Below are positions 8,690 through 18,794 of a DNA stretch of 35,135 bases, piece by piece. Below the pieces are notes generated by a model. That model was not told the origin of the DNA. It made no database searches and saw only the letters and a program-made list of their open reading frames with translations. The first letter of the stretch is position 1; each line of letters begins with the position of its first letter. This DNA is from Akkermansia muciniphila (GTDB lineage: Bacteria > Verrucomicrobiota > Verrucomicrobiia > Verrucomicrobiales > DEV007): assembly GCA_945883495.1 (NCBI GenBank), contig CAMCXS010000061.1, positions 1-35,135 of the forward strand, given 5' to 3'. Position numbers and translations under genes: made by a program.

Positions 8690-10067
8690 GCCTGTAGCCC
8701 GGGTCACTGGGTGGGCACGTGGCGGAGCTTTTCTGCAGGAAGCGTTGCATCCAGTCCATGAGTTCCGCTGGGGAACGGGTTTGCATCAACTCATTCCGCG
8801 CCGTTTCGGAACTGGCGAGCCTCGCCACTTGCCGGAGCAGCGCGAGCTGAACGCCCGGCCGGTCCGCCGGCGTGATCAGCAAAAACACCACCATACCCGA
8901 GAATGGTTCGCCATGGAAAACGCTGAGGGCAATGGTGATGATGGCGGAAGTCACCAGCACATGGTGAGCGGCTTCGGGGAGCAACCCGTGTTTGCGCGCC
9001 AGTTCGGACAGGATGAACGAAAACTCTCCAATCTGCGCCAAGCCAATGCCCACGGTCAATCCGGTTCGCGCCCAATGCCCCAGTAACGCGACGATCCCGA
9101 GCGCCGCCAGCGGTTTGACGACGAGGATAACGCCCAGCGCGGCCAACACCAGCAGTGGTTCGTCGAGCAAAAAGCCGGGGTCACATAGCATTCCGACGGA
9201 CACGAAAAAGAGCACCGCAAACGCATCCCGCAAGGGCAGCGCGTCGGCTGCGGCTTGGTGACTCACCGGGGACTGCGAGACCACCATGCCCGCCAAAAAC
9301 GCCCCGAGCGCCATGGACGCGCCGAAGAAATAGTAAGCGGCCGTGGCGATGGCCACGGAGAAAACCAGGATGGTCAGGGTAAACAGATCCCGGGACCGCA
9401 GCCGTGCCACATGCAATAAGAGCCGAGGCAAGACCCGGGCGCCCGCGATGAGCACGATGGCCACTAAGACCGCCAGTTTCCCCAACGCGAGACCAATCGC
9501 CTGCCACCAGGGCAATCCGCCCGCGGAGTGCGTGTCCGCCCCGCTCCCCACTGCGAGGGCCGGGATCAAGACCAGTAGGAGGACGGTGAAGATGTCCTCG
9601 ACGATCAACCAGCCCACGGCGGCATGCCCCTGCGCGCTGTTCAATACTTTGGCATCTTGCAGGACCCGCATCAGCACGACTGTGCTCGCCACCGCCATGG
9701 CCATGCCCAGCACCGCGCCGGTGAGAAGCTACCATCCCTGGCCCGCGGTGAGCAGCGTCGCTGCCGGGGTGGCAATCGCGCTTTGTCCCAACGCTCCCGG
9801 CACGGCAATCCGTCGCACGGCGACGAGATCGTTTACGTGGAAGTGGAGCCCGACCCCAAACATGAGGAGCGCCACTCCGACCTCCGCCAGTTGCTGCGCC
9901 AGCGCCACATCACCAACAAAGTCCGGCGTGTAGGGGCCAATCACGATGCCGGCCAACAGCTACCCGACGATCGGCGAAAGGCTGAGGCGCTGAGTCAACA
10001 ACCCCAGCAACCACGCCGCGGTGAACGCCGCCGCCACCGTCGCGACCAGAGTCGTTTCCTGGTGCAT
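8676..10067 (-). pseudogene. Kef-type cation:proton antiporter with EIIA remnant, broken by two in-frame TAG codons
   Basis: Reading from the ATG at 10067 gives a typical CPA2/Kef antiporter: 'WLLGLLTQRLSLSPIVG', then TAG where the family has Tyr (GYLLAG), then 'LLAGIVIGPYTPDFVGD'. A second TAG lies at codon 113 (9729-9731) after 'GQGW', before 'LLTGAVLGMAMAVASTVVL'. Both stops (9960-9962 and 9729-9731) are in the same frame as the rest, and no frameshift is needed. After the last transmembrane helix ('TSAIITIALS') the sequence jumps to 'VVFLLITPADRPG', which is the end of a PTS EIIA type-2 domain (8894 down to about 8720); the front of that domain, with its phosphorylated His, is missing. 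Three independent lesions indicate a pseudogene, although the reading frame is otherwise well kept. Confidence 0.72.
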
Positions 10068-10138
10068 GGAGAACAGTGCACTCGAAGTCTGACGCTCGCA
10101 CCCGTAGTGAAATACGAGCAATCAGTCGATGTAGGATC

Positions 10139-10225
10139 CGGACAGGGGGGGATTCGAACCCCCGGTACTGTTGCCAGCACACTCGCGTTCCAGGCGAGCC
10201 CATTCAACCGCTCTGGCACCTGCCC
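10139..10225 (-). tRNA. tRNA-Ser (GGA)
   Basis: An 87-nt class II tRNA on the minus strand. The acceptor stem GGGCAGG pairs with CCTGTCC (one G-U), followed by discriminator G. The anticodon stem CTCGC/GCGAG encloses loop CTGGAAC, anticodon GGA, reading UCC/UCU serine codons. A long variable arm (around TGCTGGCAACAGTA) and the T arm GGGGGTTCGAATCCCCC fit tRNA-Ser. No CCA is encoded. Confidence 0.96.
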
Positions 10226-10474
10226 TTTGATCTTGGCCCCGTGCTGCGGTTGTCGAAGACCGCCGACGGGAGGGCATAGCTAATTCCAACCTCGGCCGGA
10301 TGCAAGAACCTTTCGGTGCAGAATCAGGAAAGCGTTGCCAGCCTGGACAGAATGGCTGTGCCAAAGTGGCGCGCTTGGCGCATCGGCGTGCCATTGCGTC
10401 CCTTCGCCGCCGGTCCCCACGGACGCAACAAAGGATGGGTTCGTCATCGTAACTCCCTGAAAAACAGCGATTTA

Positions 10475-10515
10475 GGAGAAAATGAATCCTGATGGCACGC
10501 TTCGTGCCCTGTAAA
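10475..10515 (+). promoter_or_regulatory. Possible leader peptide and hairpin upstream of dnaK
   Basis: An AGGAG at 10475-10479 precedes an ATG at 10483 that opens a 10-codon frame ([10 protein letters not shown]) ending at TAA 10513-10515. Inside it lies a perfect 6-bp hairpin, GGCACG-CTT-CGTGCC at 10495-10509. The TGGCACG...GC spacing also resembles a sigma-54 -24/-12 element, but the palindrome explains those bases equally well. The rest of the 384-bp gap between the tRNA and dnaK shows no CIRCE element and no gene. Confidence 0.3.
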
Positions 10516-10609
10516 AGTCCTGAGGGAGCGCGCTGTGAGCGTCCTGACGTCCGGCCCCTCCAGTCCCCCTCCCTCATATTCACAATTCAACCCCACAGGA
10601 ACGAATCTC

Positions 10610-12541
10610 ATGAGCAAGATCCTAGGAATCGATCTGGGAACCACCAACTCCTGCATGGCCATCATGGAGGCCGGCGAACCGACCGTTCTGGAGAATTCCG
10701 AAGGACAGCGGACCACTCCGTCAGTCGTCGCCTTCTCGAAGACCGGCGAGCGCCTTGTGGGCCAAGCGGCCAAGCGGCAGGCGGTGACCAACCCCCGCAA
10801 CACCATCTTCTCCGCCAAGCGTTTGATCGGGCGGAAGTTCGCCGAACTCTCGGAAGACGACAAAAAGCTGCCCTACCGCATCGTGGAAGCGTCCAACGGC
10901 GACGCTCATATCGAGGTGGAAGTCGGGGGCCAGAAGAAGGTCTACAGCCCTCAGGAGATCTCCGCGATGGTCCTGAGCAAGCTCAAGGCCGATGCCGAAG
11001 CAAAGCTAGGCGAAACCATTACCCGCGCCGTGATCACGGTTCCGGCCTACTTCAATGATTCCCAGCGCAATGCCACCAAAGCGGCGGGCGAGATCGCCGG
11101 ACTCAAGGTGGAGCGGATTATCAACGAGCCGACGGCCGCGTCTTTGGCTTACGGTCTCGAGCGCAAGTCCGACGAGAAGATTGCGGTTTACGACTTGGGC
11201 GGTGGCACCTTCGACATCTCCGTCCTGGAAATCGGCGATGGGGTTTTCGAAGTGCTGGCGACGAACGGTGACACGCACTTGGGCGGTGACGACTGGGACA
11301 ACGCGATCATTCGTTGGATTGTCGAGGAATTTCAAAAGTCCAGCGGCATGGACATCAGCAGTCAGCCGGACGCGTTGCAACGGATCAAGGAGGAAGCGGA
11401 AAAGGCCAAGATCGCCCTTTCCTCTTCCCAGACCTATGAGATTAACCTGCCGTTCATCACGGCGGATCAGACCGGGCCAAAGCACATCCAGCAGCAATTG
11501 ACCCGCGCCAAGCTGGAGCAGCTTACCGATTCTCTCTTCGAGCGCACCAAGGGGCCAGTCCGGGAGTGTTTGAAGGCGGCCGAGCTCAGCGCCTCTGAGG
11601 TGGACGAACTCGTTCTTGTCGGTGGCATGACCCGGATGCCCAAGGTCCAGGCGATTGCTCGCGAATTGGCCGGCAAAGAGCCTCACAAGGGCGTCAATCC
11701 GGACGAAGTCGTCGCCATCGGCGCCGCAATCCAGGGCGGAGTGTTGCAAGGCGATGTCAAGGACGTCCTCCTGCTCGACGTGACTCCGCTGACGCTGGCG
11801 ATCGAAACCATGGGCGGGATTGCGACACCGATGATCGAGCGCAACACGACGATTCCGGTGAAGAAGGCCAATATCTTCTCCACGGCCGCCGACAATCAGC
11901 CTTCGGTGGATATCGTGATTACCCAAGGCGAGCGGAAGTTCAGCCGGGATAACAAGAAGCTGGGCGACTTCCGTTTGGAAGGAATCGAGCCTTCGCCGCG
12001 CGGTTTGCCGCAGATCGAGGTGACCTTTGACATCGATGCCAACGGCATTCTCCATGTCAGCGCCAAGGACAAAAAGACTGGCAAAGAAAAGAAGATTTCT
12101 ATCGAGGGATCGAGCGGATTGACCGACGCTGAAATCGAGCGCGCCAAACGCGAAGCCGAGGAACACGCCGAGGAAGACCGTCAACGCAAGGAATCGGTCG
12201 AAGTTCGCAACAACGCGGATTCGCTGGTCTACCAAATTGAGAAGCAACTCGCCGAGTTGGGCGACAAAGTGACGGAAGACCAGAAGCGTCCGATCACCGA
12301 GGCGGTCGAAAAGGTGAAGAAAGCGATCGAGACCAACGACTTGGCGCAAATCAAGGCGGCCACCAGCGAGCTGGAAGGCATGTTCGCCCAGGCGATGGCC
12401 GCTGCTCAAGCAGCCGGAGTGAATCCAGAGGATTTCGCGGCCAAGCAAGGTCCGGCGCCGGAAGGTGACGAGGCGGCTTCCAAGGGGCCGAAGAAGGCCA
12501 AGGGCCAAGTCATCGACGCCGACGCCGAAGTGGTCGATTGA
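10610..12541 (+). CDS. dnaK: Molecular chaperone DnaK (Hsp70)
   Basis: This is a 643-aa Hsp70, which uses ATP to bind and release unfolded peptide segments with DnaJ and GrpE. The start is the ATG at 10610 after CAGGA; the frame opens earlier at 10535 without homology. The ATPase domain shows '[13 protein letters not shown]' (phosphate 1), '[16 protein letters not shown]' (phosphate 2) and '[12 protein letters not shown]' (adenosine motif). The linker '[16 protein letters not shown]' leads to the substrate-binding domain from about residue 390, and the lid is followed by an acidic tail ending 'DADAEVVD'. Length is standard. It lies 113 bp before groES on the same strand; grpE and dnaJ are not in the window. 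Transcription is probably heat-inducible, but no regulator site could be identified. Confidence 0.98.
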   Translation: MSKILGIDLGTTNSCMAIMEAGEPTVLENSEGQRTTPSVVAFSKTGERLVGQAAKRQAVTNPRNTIFSAKRLIGRKFAELSEDDKKLPYRIVEASNGDAHIEVEVGGQKKVYSPQEISAMVLSKLKADAEAKLGETITRAVITVPAYFNDSQRNATKAAGEIAGLKVERIINEPTAASLAYGLERKSDEKIAVYDLGGGTFDISVLEIGDGVFEVLATNGDTHLGGDDWDNAIIRWIVEEFQKSSGMDISSQPDALQRIKEEAEKAKIALSSSQTYEINLPFITADQTGPKHIQQQLTRAKLEQLTDSLFERTKGPVRECLKAAELSASEVDELVLVGGMTRMPKVQAIARELAGKEPHKGVNPDEVVAIGAAIQGGVLQGDVKDVLLLDVTPLTLAIETMGGIATPMIERNTTIPVKKANIFSTAADNQPSVDIVITQGERKFSRDNKKLGDFRLEGIEPSPRGLPQIEVTFDIDANGILHVSAKDKKTGKEKKISIEGSSGLTDAEIERAKREAEEHAEEDRQRKESVEVRNNADSLVYQIEKQLAELGDKVTEDQKRPITEAVEKVKKAIETNDLAQIKAATSELEGMFAQAMAAAQAAGVNPEDFAAKQGPAPEGDEAASKGPKKAKGQVIDADAEVVD

Positions 12542-12654
12542 TCGCGGAGAAAGCGACATCGGCATAGCAATTCTCTAGTGGCATCGCCGGGTTTGCCTCC
12601 CCAGTTTCCGGCGGTTCCGAAATCAACAAAACCACTGAACTAACACCACATAAC

Positions 12655-12948
12655 ATGGCAGCAAACATCACGCCCCTGGGACAGCGTGTCCTGGTCAAGC
12701 GCATCACCGACGCGGAAGAGAAGACGCAAGGTGGGATCATCATTCCAGACGCTCACAAAGAGAAGCCGCAAGAGGCGCTCGTAGTGGCTCTGGGCATTGG
12801 CAAAGATGAGGACGGCAAGGACCTCACCTTTACCGTCAAGGCTGGCGACAAGGTCCTCATCAGCAAATACGGCGGGACTGAAGTCAAGTTGAACGGGGAA
12901 GAGCACCTCATCCTCAACGAGAACGACATCCTCGGCATCCTCGCCTGA
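12655..12948 (+). CDS. groES: Co-chaperonin GroES
   Basis: This is a 97-aa protein of full GroES length that caps the GroEL folding chamber as a heptameric lid. The N-terminal '[20 protein letters not shown]' and the mobile-loop sequence '[16 protein letters not shown]' are typical, as are '[18 protein letters not shown]' and the closing '[11 protein letters not shown]'. The start ATG at 12655 has no evident Shine-Dalgarno. It is 48 bp upstream of groEL, in the classical groESL order, and so very probably cotranscribed with it. Confidence 0.98.
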   Translation: MAANITPLGQRVLVKRITDAEEKTQGGIIIPDAHKEKPQEALVVALGIGKDEDGKDLTFTVKAGDKVLISKYGGTEVKLNGEEHLILNENDILGILA

Positions 12949-12972
12949 GGTTTGTCCCCTGCATCTCAGTAA

Positions 12973-14625
<1,653 letters not shown>

Positions 14626-14662
14626 TCTCGCACTCGCCAGCGTTTCGTTCTGGTGACTTTGA

Positions 14663-14702
14663 AACCGGGTGGGCCGTGAGGTCCATCCGGTTCTTTTGTT
14701 TT
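14663..14702 (+). terminator. Rho-independent terminator of groESL
   Basis: A 13-bp stem beginning AACCGGGTGGGCC pairs with GGTCCATCCGGTT, with two G-U pairs and a GTGA tetraloop, followed by CTTTTGTTTT. It begins 37 bp after the groEL stop. Confidence 0.88.
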
Positions 14703-14775
14703 GAGGATCGACGAGCGGATCGGCGGAAATCCCCTGCGCACCTCGGCGGTGATTGTGCTATCGTCAGGGATTGGC

Positions 14776-15681
14776 ATGAGCGCAGCGAATCGACGGTTTT
14801 GGGGAATTCTGGCCGCGGGGATCTTCGTGGGAGTTCTTTTAATCCAGCTTGTGTCCAGGCCGGATGCGACGGGAGGAGGTGCTCGGTTCCTAAACCGGAC
14901 GGAGCTCAAACCAGGACCAGGCATTGTGGTGCAGCAAGGCGGCCATGGGGTCTCGTTGCAGGCATCGTTACCGGCGGCAAGTGCGCCACTTCGGATTCTT
15001 GAGCTGAGTTTGCCGGAAGGGTTCGCCTCGAACTTCCGGAGTTATGCGTTGGCTGGAGAGGTGAGTTACCGGACGCCAGAAGAGAGCCAAGGGTATTTGG
15101 AGGCCGTGAGCGTTTCGTCGCCCGGGGCGGCATTTCCCGTCAATTCGCGGACCCAGGGGACGGGGTTGCAAGCTCCACTGAGTGGACATTCACTGCGGCG
15201 TTCCTTTGCGTTGCCTTTCTCACTGCCGGAGTCAGACGCTGTTCCTGTGAGCTTGGAGCTGAACCTGGTCCTGCCAGCCGGTGGGGCGGTGGAGCTGAGC
15301 AGCTTGCAATTGGTGGAGGGCTGGGGAAGCCGACCTGGCGCCTGGTGTTCCATGGAAGAGAATTCCCGTTTCGGGGCAATCCTCGGAGCCTTGATCGGGC
15401 TGTGGGGCACGCTGCTGGGAATCGGCCGCGTTATTTGGCGGGAAAGAGCCAACGGGCCGGTCCTGGCATCGTGCGTTCTTTGGACGTTGGGCGGAGCGCT
15501 TTGCTTGCTGGCCTTGAGCTGGGCGTGCGCGGCTGGACAACCCTGGTGGATTCGGCAGCAATTCGCGCTTTGTGGCGTCTTGCTGGTGGCGCTGGCGGGT
15601 GCGTTCTTGGGCTGGGCTCAACTGCGGCTTTTTCCGGGTGAGATCCGCGAGCCCTCCGCATCATCCCCCGTTCCCTCATAG
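14776..15681 (+). CDS. Membrane protein with a large extracytoplasmic domain, unknown
   Basis: This is a 301-aa protein from the ATG at 14776 (AGGGA upstream); the frame is open back to 14701 inside the terminator and is not used. One N-terminal transmembrane helix, 'FWGILAAGIFVGVLLIQLV', is followed by about 180 residues outside the membrane with strand-like pattern and a jelly-roll-like look ('YALAGEVSYRTPEESQGYLE', 'VPVSLELNLVLPAGGAVELS'). Three hydrophobic helices close the protein ('AILGALIGLWGTLLGIG', 'VLASCVLWTLGGALCLLAL', 'LCGVLLVALAGAFLGWAQL'). I recognise no family. It ends with TAG 44 bp before the rhodanese-like gene, so the two may be cotranscribed. Confidence 0.7.
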   Translation: MSAANRRFWGILAAGIFVGVLLIQLVSRPDATGGGARFLNRTELKPGPGIVVQQGGHGVSLQASLPAASAPLRILELSLPEGFASNFRSYALAGEVSYRTPEESQGYLEAVSVSSPGAAFPVNSRTQGTGLQAPLSGHSLRRSFALPFSLPESDAVPVSLELNLVLPAGGAVELSSLQLVEGWGSRPGAWCSMEENSRFGAILGALIGLWGTLLGIGRVIWRERANGPVLASCVLWTLGGALCLLALSWACAAGQPWWIRQQFALCGVLLVALAGAFLGWAQLRLFPGEIREPSASSPVPS

Positions 15682-15724
15682 TTGCCATCTTGCAATCGAC
15701 GGAACTCGGCCCAGGTTCTTCCTG

Positions 15725-16264
15725 ATGATCACGGCGGAATCAACCATGCGGCAGGTGCTAGAAGCTTACCCGGGTGCGCAGCGGGCGTTGTTTGCCCGCT
15801 ACCACATCGGCGGTTGCAGCAGTTGCGCGTTCTCCCCGGAGGAAACCTTGCAGTCGCTTTGCCGTCGCAACGAAGACATCCCAGTTGAGGAATTGATCGC
15901 CCACCTGGAAGCCACCCATGATGCCGACCGCAAGATCTTCCTCGAACCTCAAGAACTCGCGGCGCTGCTGTCCGCCGGGAGTCCGTCGCGGTTGCTCGAT
16001 GTCCGGACGCAGGAAGAACACGAGGCCGTGGTCATCCCGGGGAGCCTTCGCTTTACTCAAGACCTCATCCGAGAAATCTTCGGGACTTGGGACAAAGAAA
16101 CCGTGATCGTCGTCTACGATCACACCGGCGAACGGGTTCTCGATGCCGCTGCTTACCTCATCGGCCATGGTTTTGCGAACACCCGAGCCCTCCGCGGCGG
16201 GATCGACGCCTATAGCTCCGAAGCCGACGCGTCGGTTCCGCGATACCGGGTGGAACTGGAGTGA
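15725..16264 (+). CDS. Rhodanese-like protein with N-terminal CxxC domain, catalytic Cys absent
   Basis: This is a 179-aa protein starting at the ATG at 15725. Residues 1-65 resemble the DUF1858/ScdA-type helical domain, with 'TMRQVLEAYPGAQRALFARY' and the metal- or redox-type 'GGCSSCAF' (Cys31, Cys34). Residues 73-165 are a rhodanese fold: 'RLLDVRTQEEHEAVVIPGS' and the closing 'GHGFANTRALRGGIDAY'. At the active loop, where rhodanese has Cys followed by Arg/Ser-rich residues, this protein reads 'VVYDHTGERVLD', so Asp132 replaces the sulfur-carrying Cys. It therefore cannot act by the normal persulfide route; a binding or structural role, or sulfur handling through the N-terminal cysteines, is possible. 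Cytoplasmic. Confidence 0.82.
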   Translation: MITAESTMRQVLEAYPGAQRALFARYHIGGCSSCAFSPEETLQSLCRRNEDIPVEELIAHLEATHDADRKIFLEPQELAALLSAGSPSRLLDVRTQEEHEAVVIPGSLRFTQDLIREIFGTWDKETVIVVYDHTGERVLDAAAYLIGHGFANTRALRGGIDAYSSEADASVPRYRVELE

Positions 16265-16275
16265 AGTTGGCGTAG

Positions 16276-16295
16276 CGAAGGGCCTGCGCCCTTCG
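16276..16295. other. 8-bp perfect hairpin between convergent genes
   Basis: CGAAGGGC-CTGC-GCCCTTCG lies 12 bp after the rhodanese-like gene and before the end of the convergent mgsA. It has no T-run; it may be a bidirectional terminator or a REP-like unit, since it is preceded by GTAG as are other hairpins in the window. Confidence 0.5.
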
Positions 16296-16347
16296 GCATG
16301 ATTGTCGATGAAGGGGGGGGCGGAACGGGCAGTCATTCCGCAACAGG

Positions 16348-16731
16348 CTACCCAACTCGAGTCTCCAGCCAGCGCACGATCGCCTTGGCCGTCGCCAAGT
16401 TCGTGGCCAGGGGAATCTGGTGCACATCGCAAATCCGCAACAGGGCGGAGACGTCCGGCTCGTGCGGCTGGGCGGTCAGGGGATCACGAAAGAAAATCAC
16501 TGCTTCCACCCCGCCTTCCACAATTCGCGAGCCCACCTGCAGATCGCCGCCATGGGGACCTGAGGCGAGGCACTCAACACGCAAATTCGTCTTCTCGTTG
16601 AGGACCGTGCCGGTGGTCCGCGTCGCCAACAATGGGAAACAGGCGAGCAGGGCCTCATGATCCTTGGCGAACATCGCCAGGTCGAGTTTCCGTTGGTCGT
16701 GGGCGATCAGGGCGATGGCTTTGCGTTCCAT
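16348..16731 (-). CDS. mgsA: Methylglyoxal synthase
   Basis: This is a 127-aa enzyme that converts dihydroxyacetone phosphate to methylglyoxal and phosphate, a bypass relieving sugar-phosphate build-up. Start ATG at 16731; the open frame runs on to 18375 only because it is antisense to the ribulokinase gene. Family motifs are complete: 'IALIAHDQRK' with His11, the phosphate-binding 'TRTTGT' (residues 38-42), 'SGPHGGDLQVG' with the catalytic Asp63, 'IFFRDPLTAQPHEPDV' with Asp83 and His90, and 'IPLATNLATA'. Standard length. It is divergent from araB, sharing a 90-bp intergenic region that probably holds both promoters. Confidence 0.95.
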   Translation of the reverse strand: MERKAIALIAHDQRKLDLAMFAKDHEALLACFPLLATRTTGTVLNEKTNLRVECLASGPHGGDLQVGSRIVEGGVEAVIFFRDPLTAQPHEPDVSALLRICDVHQIPLATNLATAKAIVRWLETRVG

Positions 16732-16821
16732 ATTGTCGTGGCTGGGCTTGTCGAAGGTTCCTCCAGATGCTAGGGGGCAGTCCTCGCTTTGTCGAATCCC
16801 TTTCCCCCATTCCCAAACCCC

Positions 16822-18504
16822 ATGAAACGCTACGCCATCGGCCTTGACTACGGCACGAACTCTTGCCGTTCCCTGCTCGTTGATCTCGATACCGGGAGAG
16901 AACTCGGGTCGACCGTGTTCCCGTATCCTTCTGGCGAGATGGGCATTCTCCTGGATTCCGCGGATCCGCACGTGGCGCGGCAGAATCCGCGGGATTACCT
17001 CGATGGCCTCGTCGCGATCGTCACCGGCGCATTGGCCCAGGCGCGGGCGGCGGACCCGAACTTTGATCCGGCGGACGTCATCGGAATTGGAATCGATACG
17101 ACCGGCAGTACGCCCATTCCCGTCGATGCGGAAGGGACTCCGCTGGGGCTGAAGCCGGAGTTTGGGGACGAATTGGCGGCCATGGTGTGGCTTTGGAAAG
17201 ATCACACCGCCTACGCGGAGGCGGCCAAAATTACCGAAACGGCGTCCAAAATGCGGCCGCAATATCTCGCCAAGTGCGGCGGCATTTATTCTTCCGAATG
17301 GTGGTGGAGCAAGATCTGGCGTTGTCTCAACGTCGCTCCCCACGTCTTCGCGGCGGCGCACAGCTGGGTGGAGCATTGTGATTGGCTGCCAGCTGTGCTG
17401 ACTGGAAACACCAAGCCGGAAACGATGGCTCGCGGTGTCTGCTCCGCCGGACACAAGGCGATGTATGCGGACGAGTGGGGGGGCTTGCCGGACGAAGAGT
17501 TTCTCGCGGCGCTGGATCCCGCTCTGGCGGCCCTGCGTTCCCGGTTGTACACCAAAGCGGTCACGTCGGATGTCGCCGCCGGTGGGTTGACGGCGGAGTG
17601 GGCCGCCAAGTTGGGCTTGCGCGAGGGCACGTCCGTGGCCGTCGGTGCGTTTGACGCCCACATGGGAGCCGTGGGGGCCGGAGTGAAGGAAGGCACGTTC
17701 GTCAAAATTCTCGGCACGAGCACTTGTGATATCACCGTGGCCCCAGTGGCCAGAGGCGTCGCGGATATTCCCGGCGTTTGCGGCGTGGTCGACGGCTCGG
17801 TGCTCCCGGGATACTACGGCATCGAGGCTGGCCAATCGGCGGTGGGCGATATCTTCTTGTGGTTCGTGAATCAGCTGGTGCCAGATCGTTACGGCGCCAG
17901 CATGGACGAGAAATTCATCGAAATGGAAAAGCGCTTGGCCACGCTCGCACCGGGACAGACGGGTTTGCTCGCGCTGGATTGGAACAACGGGAACCGCACC
18001 ATTCTGGTTGATGTCCGGCTCACCGGCTTGATTCTGGGGCAAACGCTCTATACCCAAGCGCACGAGATTTACCGCGCCCTCATCGAGGCCACGGCGTTCG
18101 GCGCGCGCGCCATTATCGAGCGTGTGGAGGAATATGGAATGCCCATCGATACCGTGGTGAATATCGGTGGCTTGGCCGTGAAGAATGCCACCCTGATGCA
18201 GATTTACGCGGATATCCTCGGCAAGTATCTCAAGGTCGCCGCCAGTGACCAAACCTGCGCCTTGGGAGCCGCCATATTCGGCGCGGCATCGAGTGGCCAA
18301 ATCACGATCGAAGCCGCTCAGGCGAAGCTCTGTTCCTACCGCGACCGGGTCTACGAACCCATTCCGGCGAACCAAGCGGTCTACAACGAGCTCTACGCCT
18401 TATATAAGACATTGCACGACGCCTTTGGGACTGCCGATTGGCAGGGATCGCTCGGCCACCTGATGAAGCGTTTGCTCGAGATCCGGGGGCGGCTTCATTC
18501 GTAG
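16822..18504 (+). CDS. araB: Ribulokinase
   Basis: This is a 560-aa FGGY-family sugar kinase that phosphorylates L-ribulose (and other ketopentoses) to the 5-phosphate. The ATG at 16822 begins 'MKRYAIGLDYGTNSCRSLLV', the N-terminal ATP/sugar domain; a start 33 bp upstream is less likely. Ribulokinase-specific blocks follow: 'GIGIDTTGSTPIPVD', 'GGIYSSEWWWSKIWR', 'GAFDAHMGAVGAGVKEGTF', 'GTSTCDITVAP' and 'GYYGIEAGQSAVGDIFLWF'. The FGGY signature region is near 'NIGGLAVKNATLMQIYADIL'. Length fits AraB. No araA or araD is adjacent, so the gene stands apart from a classical arabinose operon; its neighbour mgsA is divergent. TAG stop. Confidence 0.94.
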   Translation: MKRYAIGLDYGTNSCRSLLVDLDTGRELGSTVFPYPSGEMGILLDSADPHVARQNPRDYLDGLVAIVTGALAQARAADPNFDPADVIGIGIDTTGSTPIPVDAEGTPLGLKPEFGDELAAMVWLWKDHTAYAEAAKITETASKMRPQYLAKCGGIYSSEWWWSKIWRCLNVAPHVFAAAHSWVEHCDWLPAVLTGNTKPETMARGVCSAGHKAMYADEWGGLPDEEFLAALDPALAALRSRLYTKAVTSDVAAGGLTAEWAAKLGLREGTSVAVGAFDAHMGAVGAGVKEGTFVKILGTSTCDITVAPVARGVADIPGVCGVVDGSVLPGYYGIEAGQSAVGDIFLWFVNQLVPDRYGASMDEKFIEMEKRLATLAPGQTGLLALDWNNGNRTILVDVRLTGLILGQTLYTQAHEIYRALIEATAFGARAIIERVEEYGMPIDTVVNIGGLAVKNATLMQIYADILGKYLKVAASDQTCALGAAIFGAASSGQITIEAAQAKLCSYRDRVYEPIPANQAVYNELYALYKTLHDAFGTADWQGSLGHLMKRLLEIRGRLHS

Positions 18505-18523
18505 GACGAGCCCGAGCGGCTGG

Positions 18524-18638
18524 CAGTGATGGACCACCCGCCGCGGCAGCGGCAGATATGGACTGCCGAAGGGTGACTCGGGGAGCCTGCGGTAGCGGGC
18601 CGTGATGGAGTGATGGAGTGATGGAGTGATGGAGTAGC
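18524..18638. repeat. Dispersed 76-bp repeat unit plus 9-bp microsatellite
   Basis: The block around GGACCACCCGCCGCGGCAGC through GGACTGCCGAAGGGTGACTC is one nearly identical copy of the unit present three times at 33405-33632. It is followed by about four copies of GTGATGGAG. The gap 18505-18794 holds no gene. Confidence 0.92.
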
Positions 18639-18654
18639 CACCGTCTATCCGTAG

Positions 18655-18674
18655 GACAGGCATTCCTGCCTGTC
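18655..18674. repeat. Dispersed hairpin repeat (GACAGGCA-TTCC-TGCCTGTC)
   Basis: A perfect 8-bp stem with a TTCC loop, preceded by GTAG. A related unit, GATGGGCA-TTCT-TGCCCGTC, occurs at 26517-26536. A second half-copy with GACAGGCATGTCCGCC follows near 18704-18719. Confidence 0.88.
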
Positions 18675-18794
18675 CCGAGCGGCCCGCGGCGATGTTTGGG
18701 CAGACAGGCATGTCCGCCCTATCATAGGTCCTCGGCGTTTCCTCCGCGTCTCGCTCTCGGAAAGGTGGCCCTCCCGCCGCGCGTGTTCCCTGCC

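Noticed and set aside
9729-9962. TAG reassignment to an amino acid
   Set aside because: TAG ends several clear genes here (araB, mgsA, the NTPase), so a global reassignment is unlikely.
10490-10512. Sigma-54 promoter
   Set aside because: The GG/GC spacing fits, but the bases are all part of the 6-bp palindrome and the -12 box is weak.
11006-12565. 519-codon open frame antisense to dnaK (and a similar one antisense to groEL)
   Set aside because: They mirror conserved genes with high GC third positions and show no domain.
16348-18375. 675-codon minus-strand open frame
   Set aside because: Only its last 127 codons are methylglyoxal synthase; the rest is antisense to araB and open because of codon bias.
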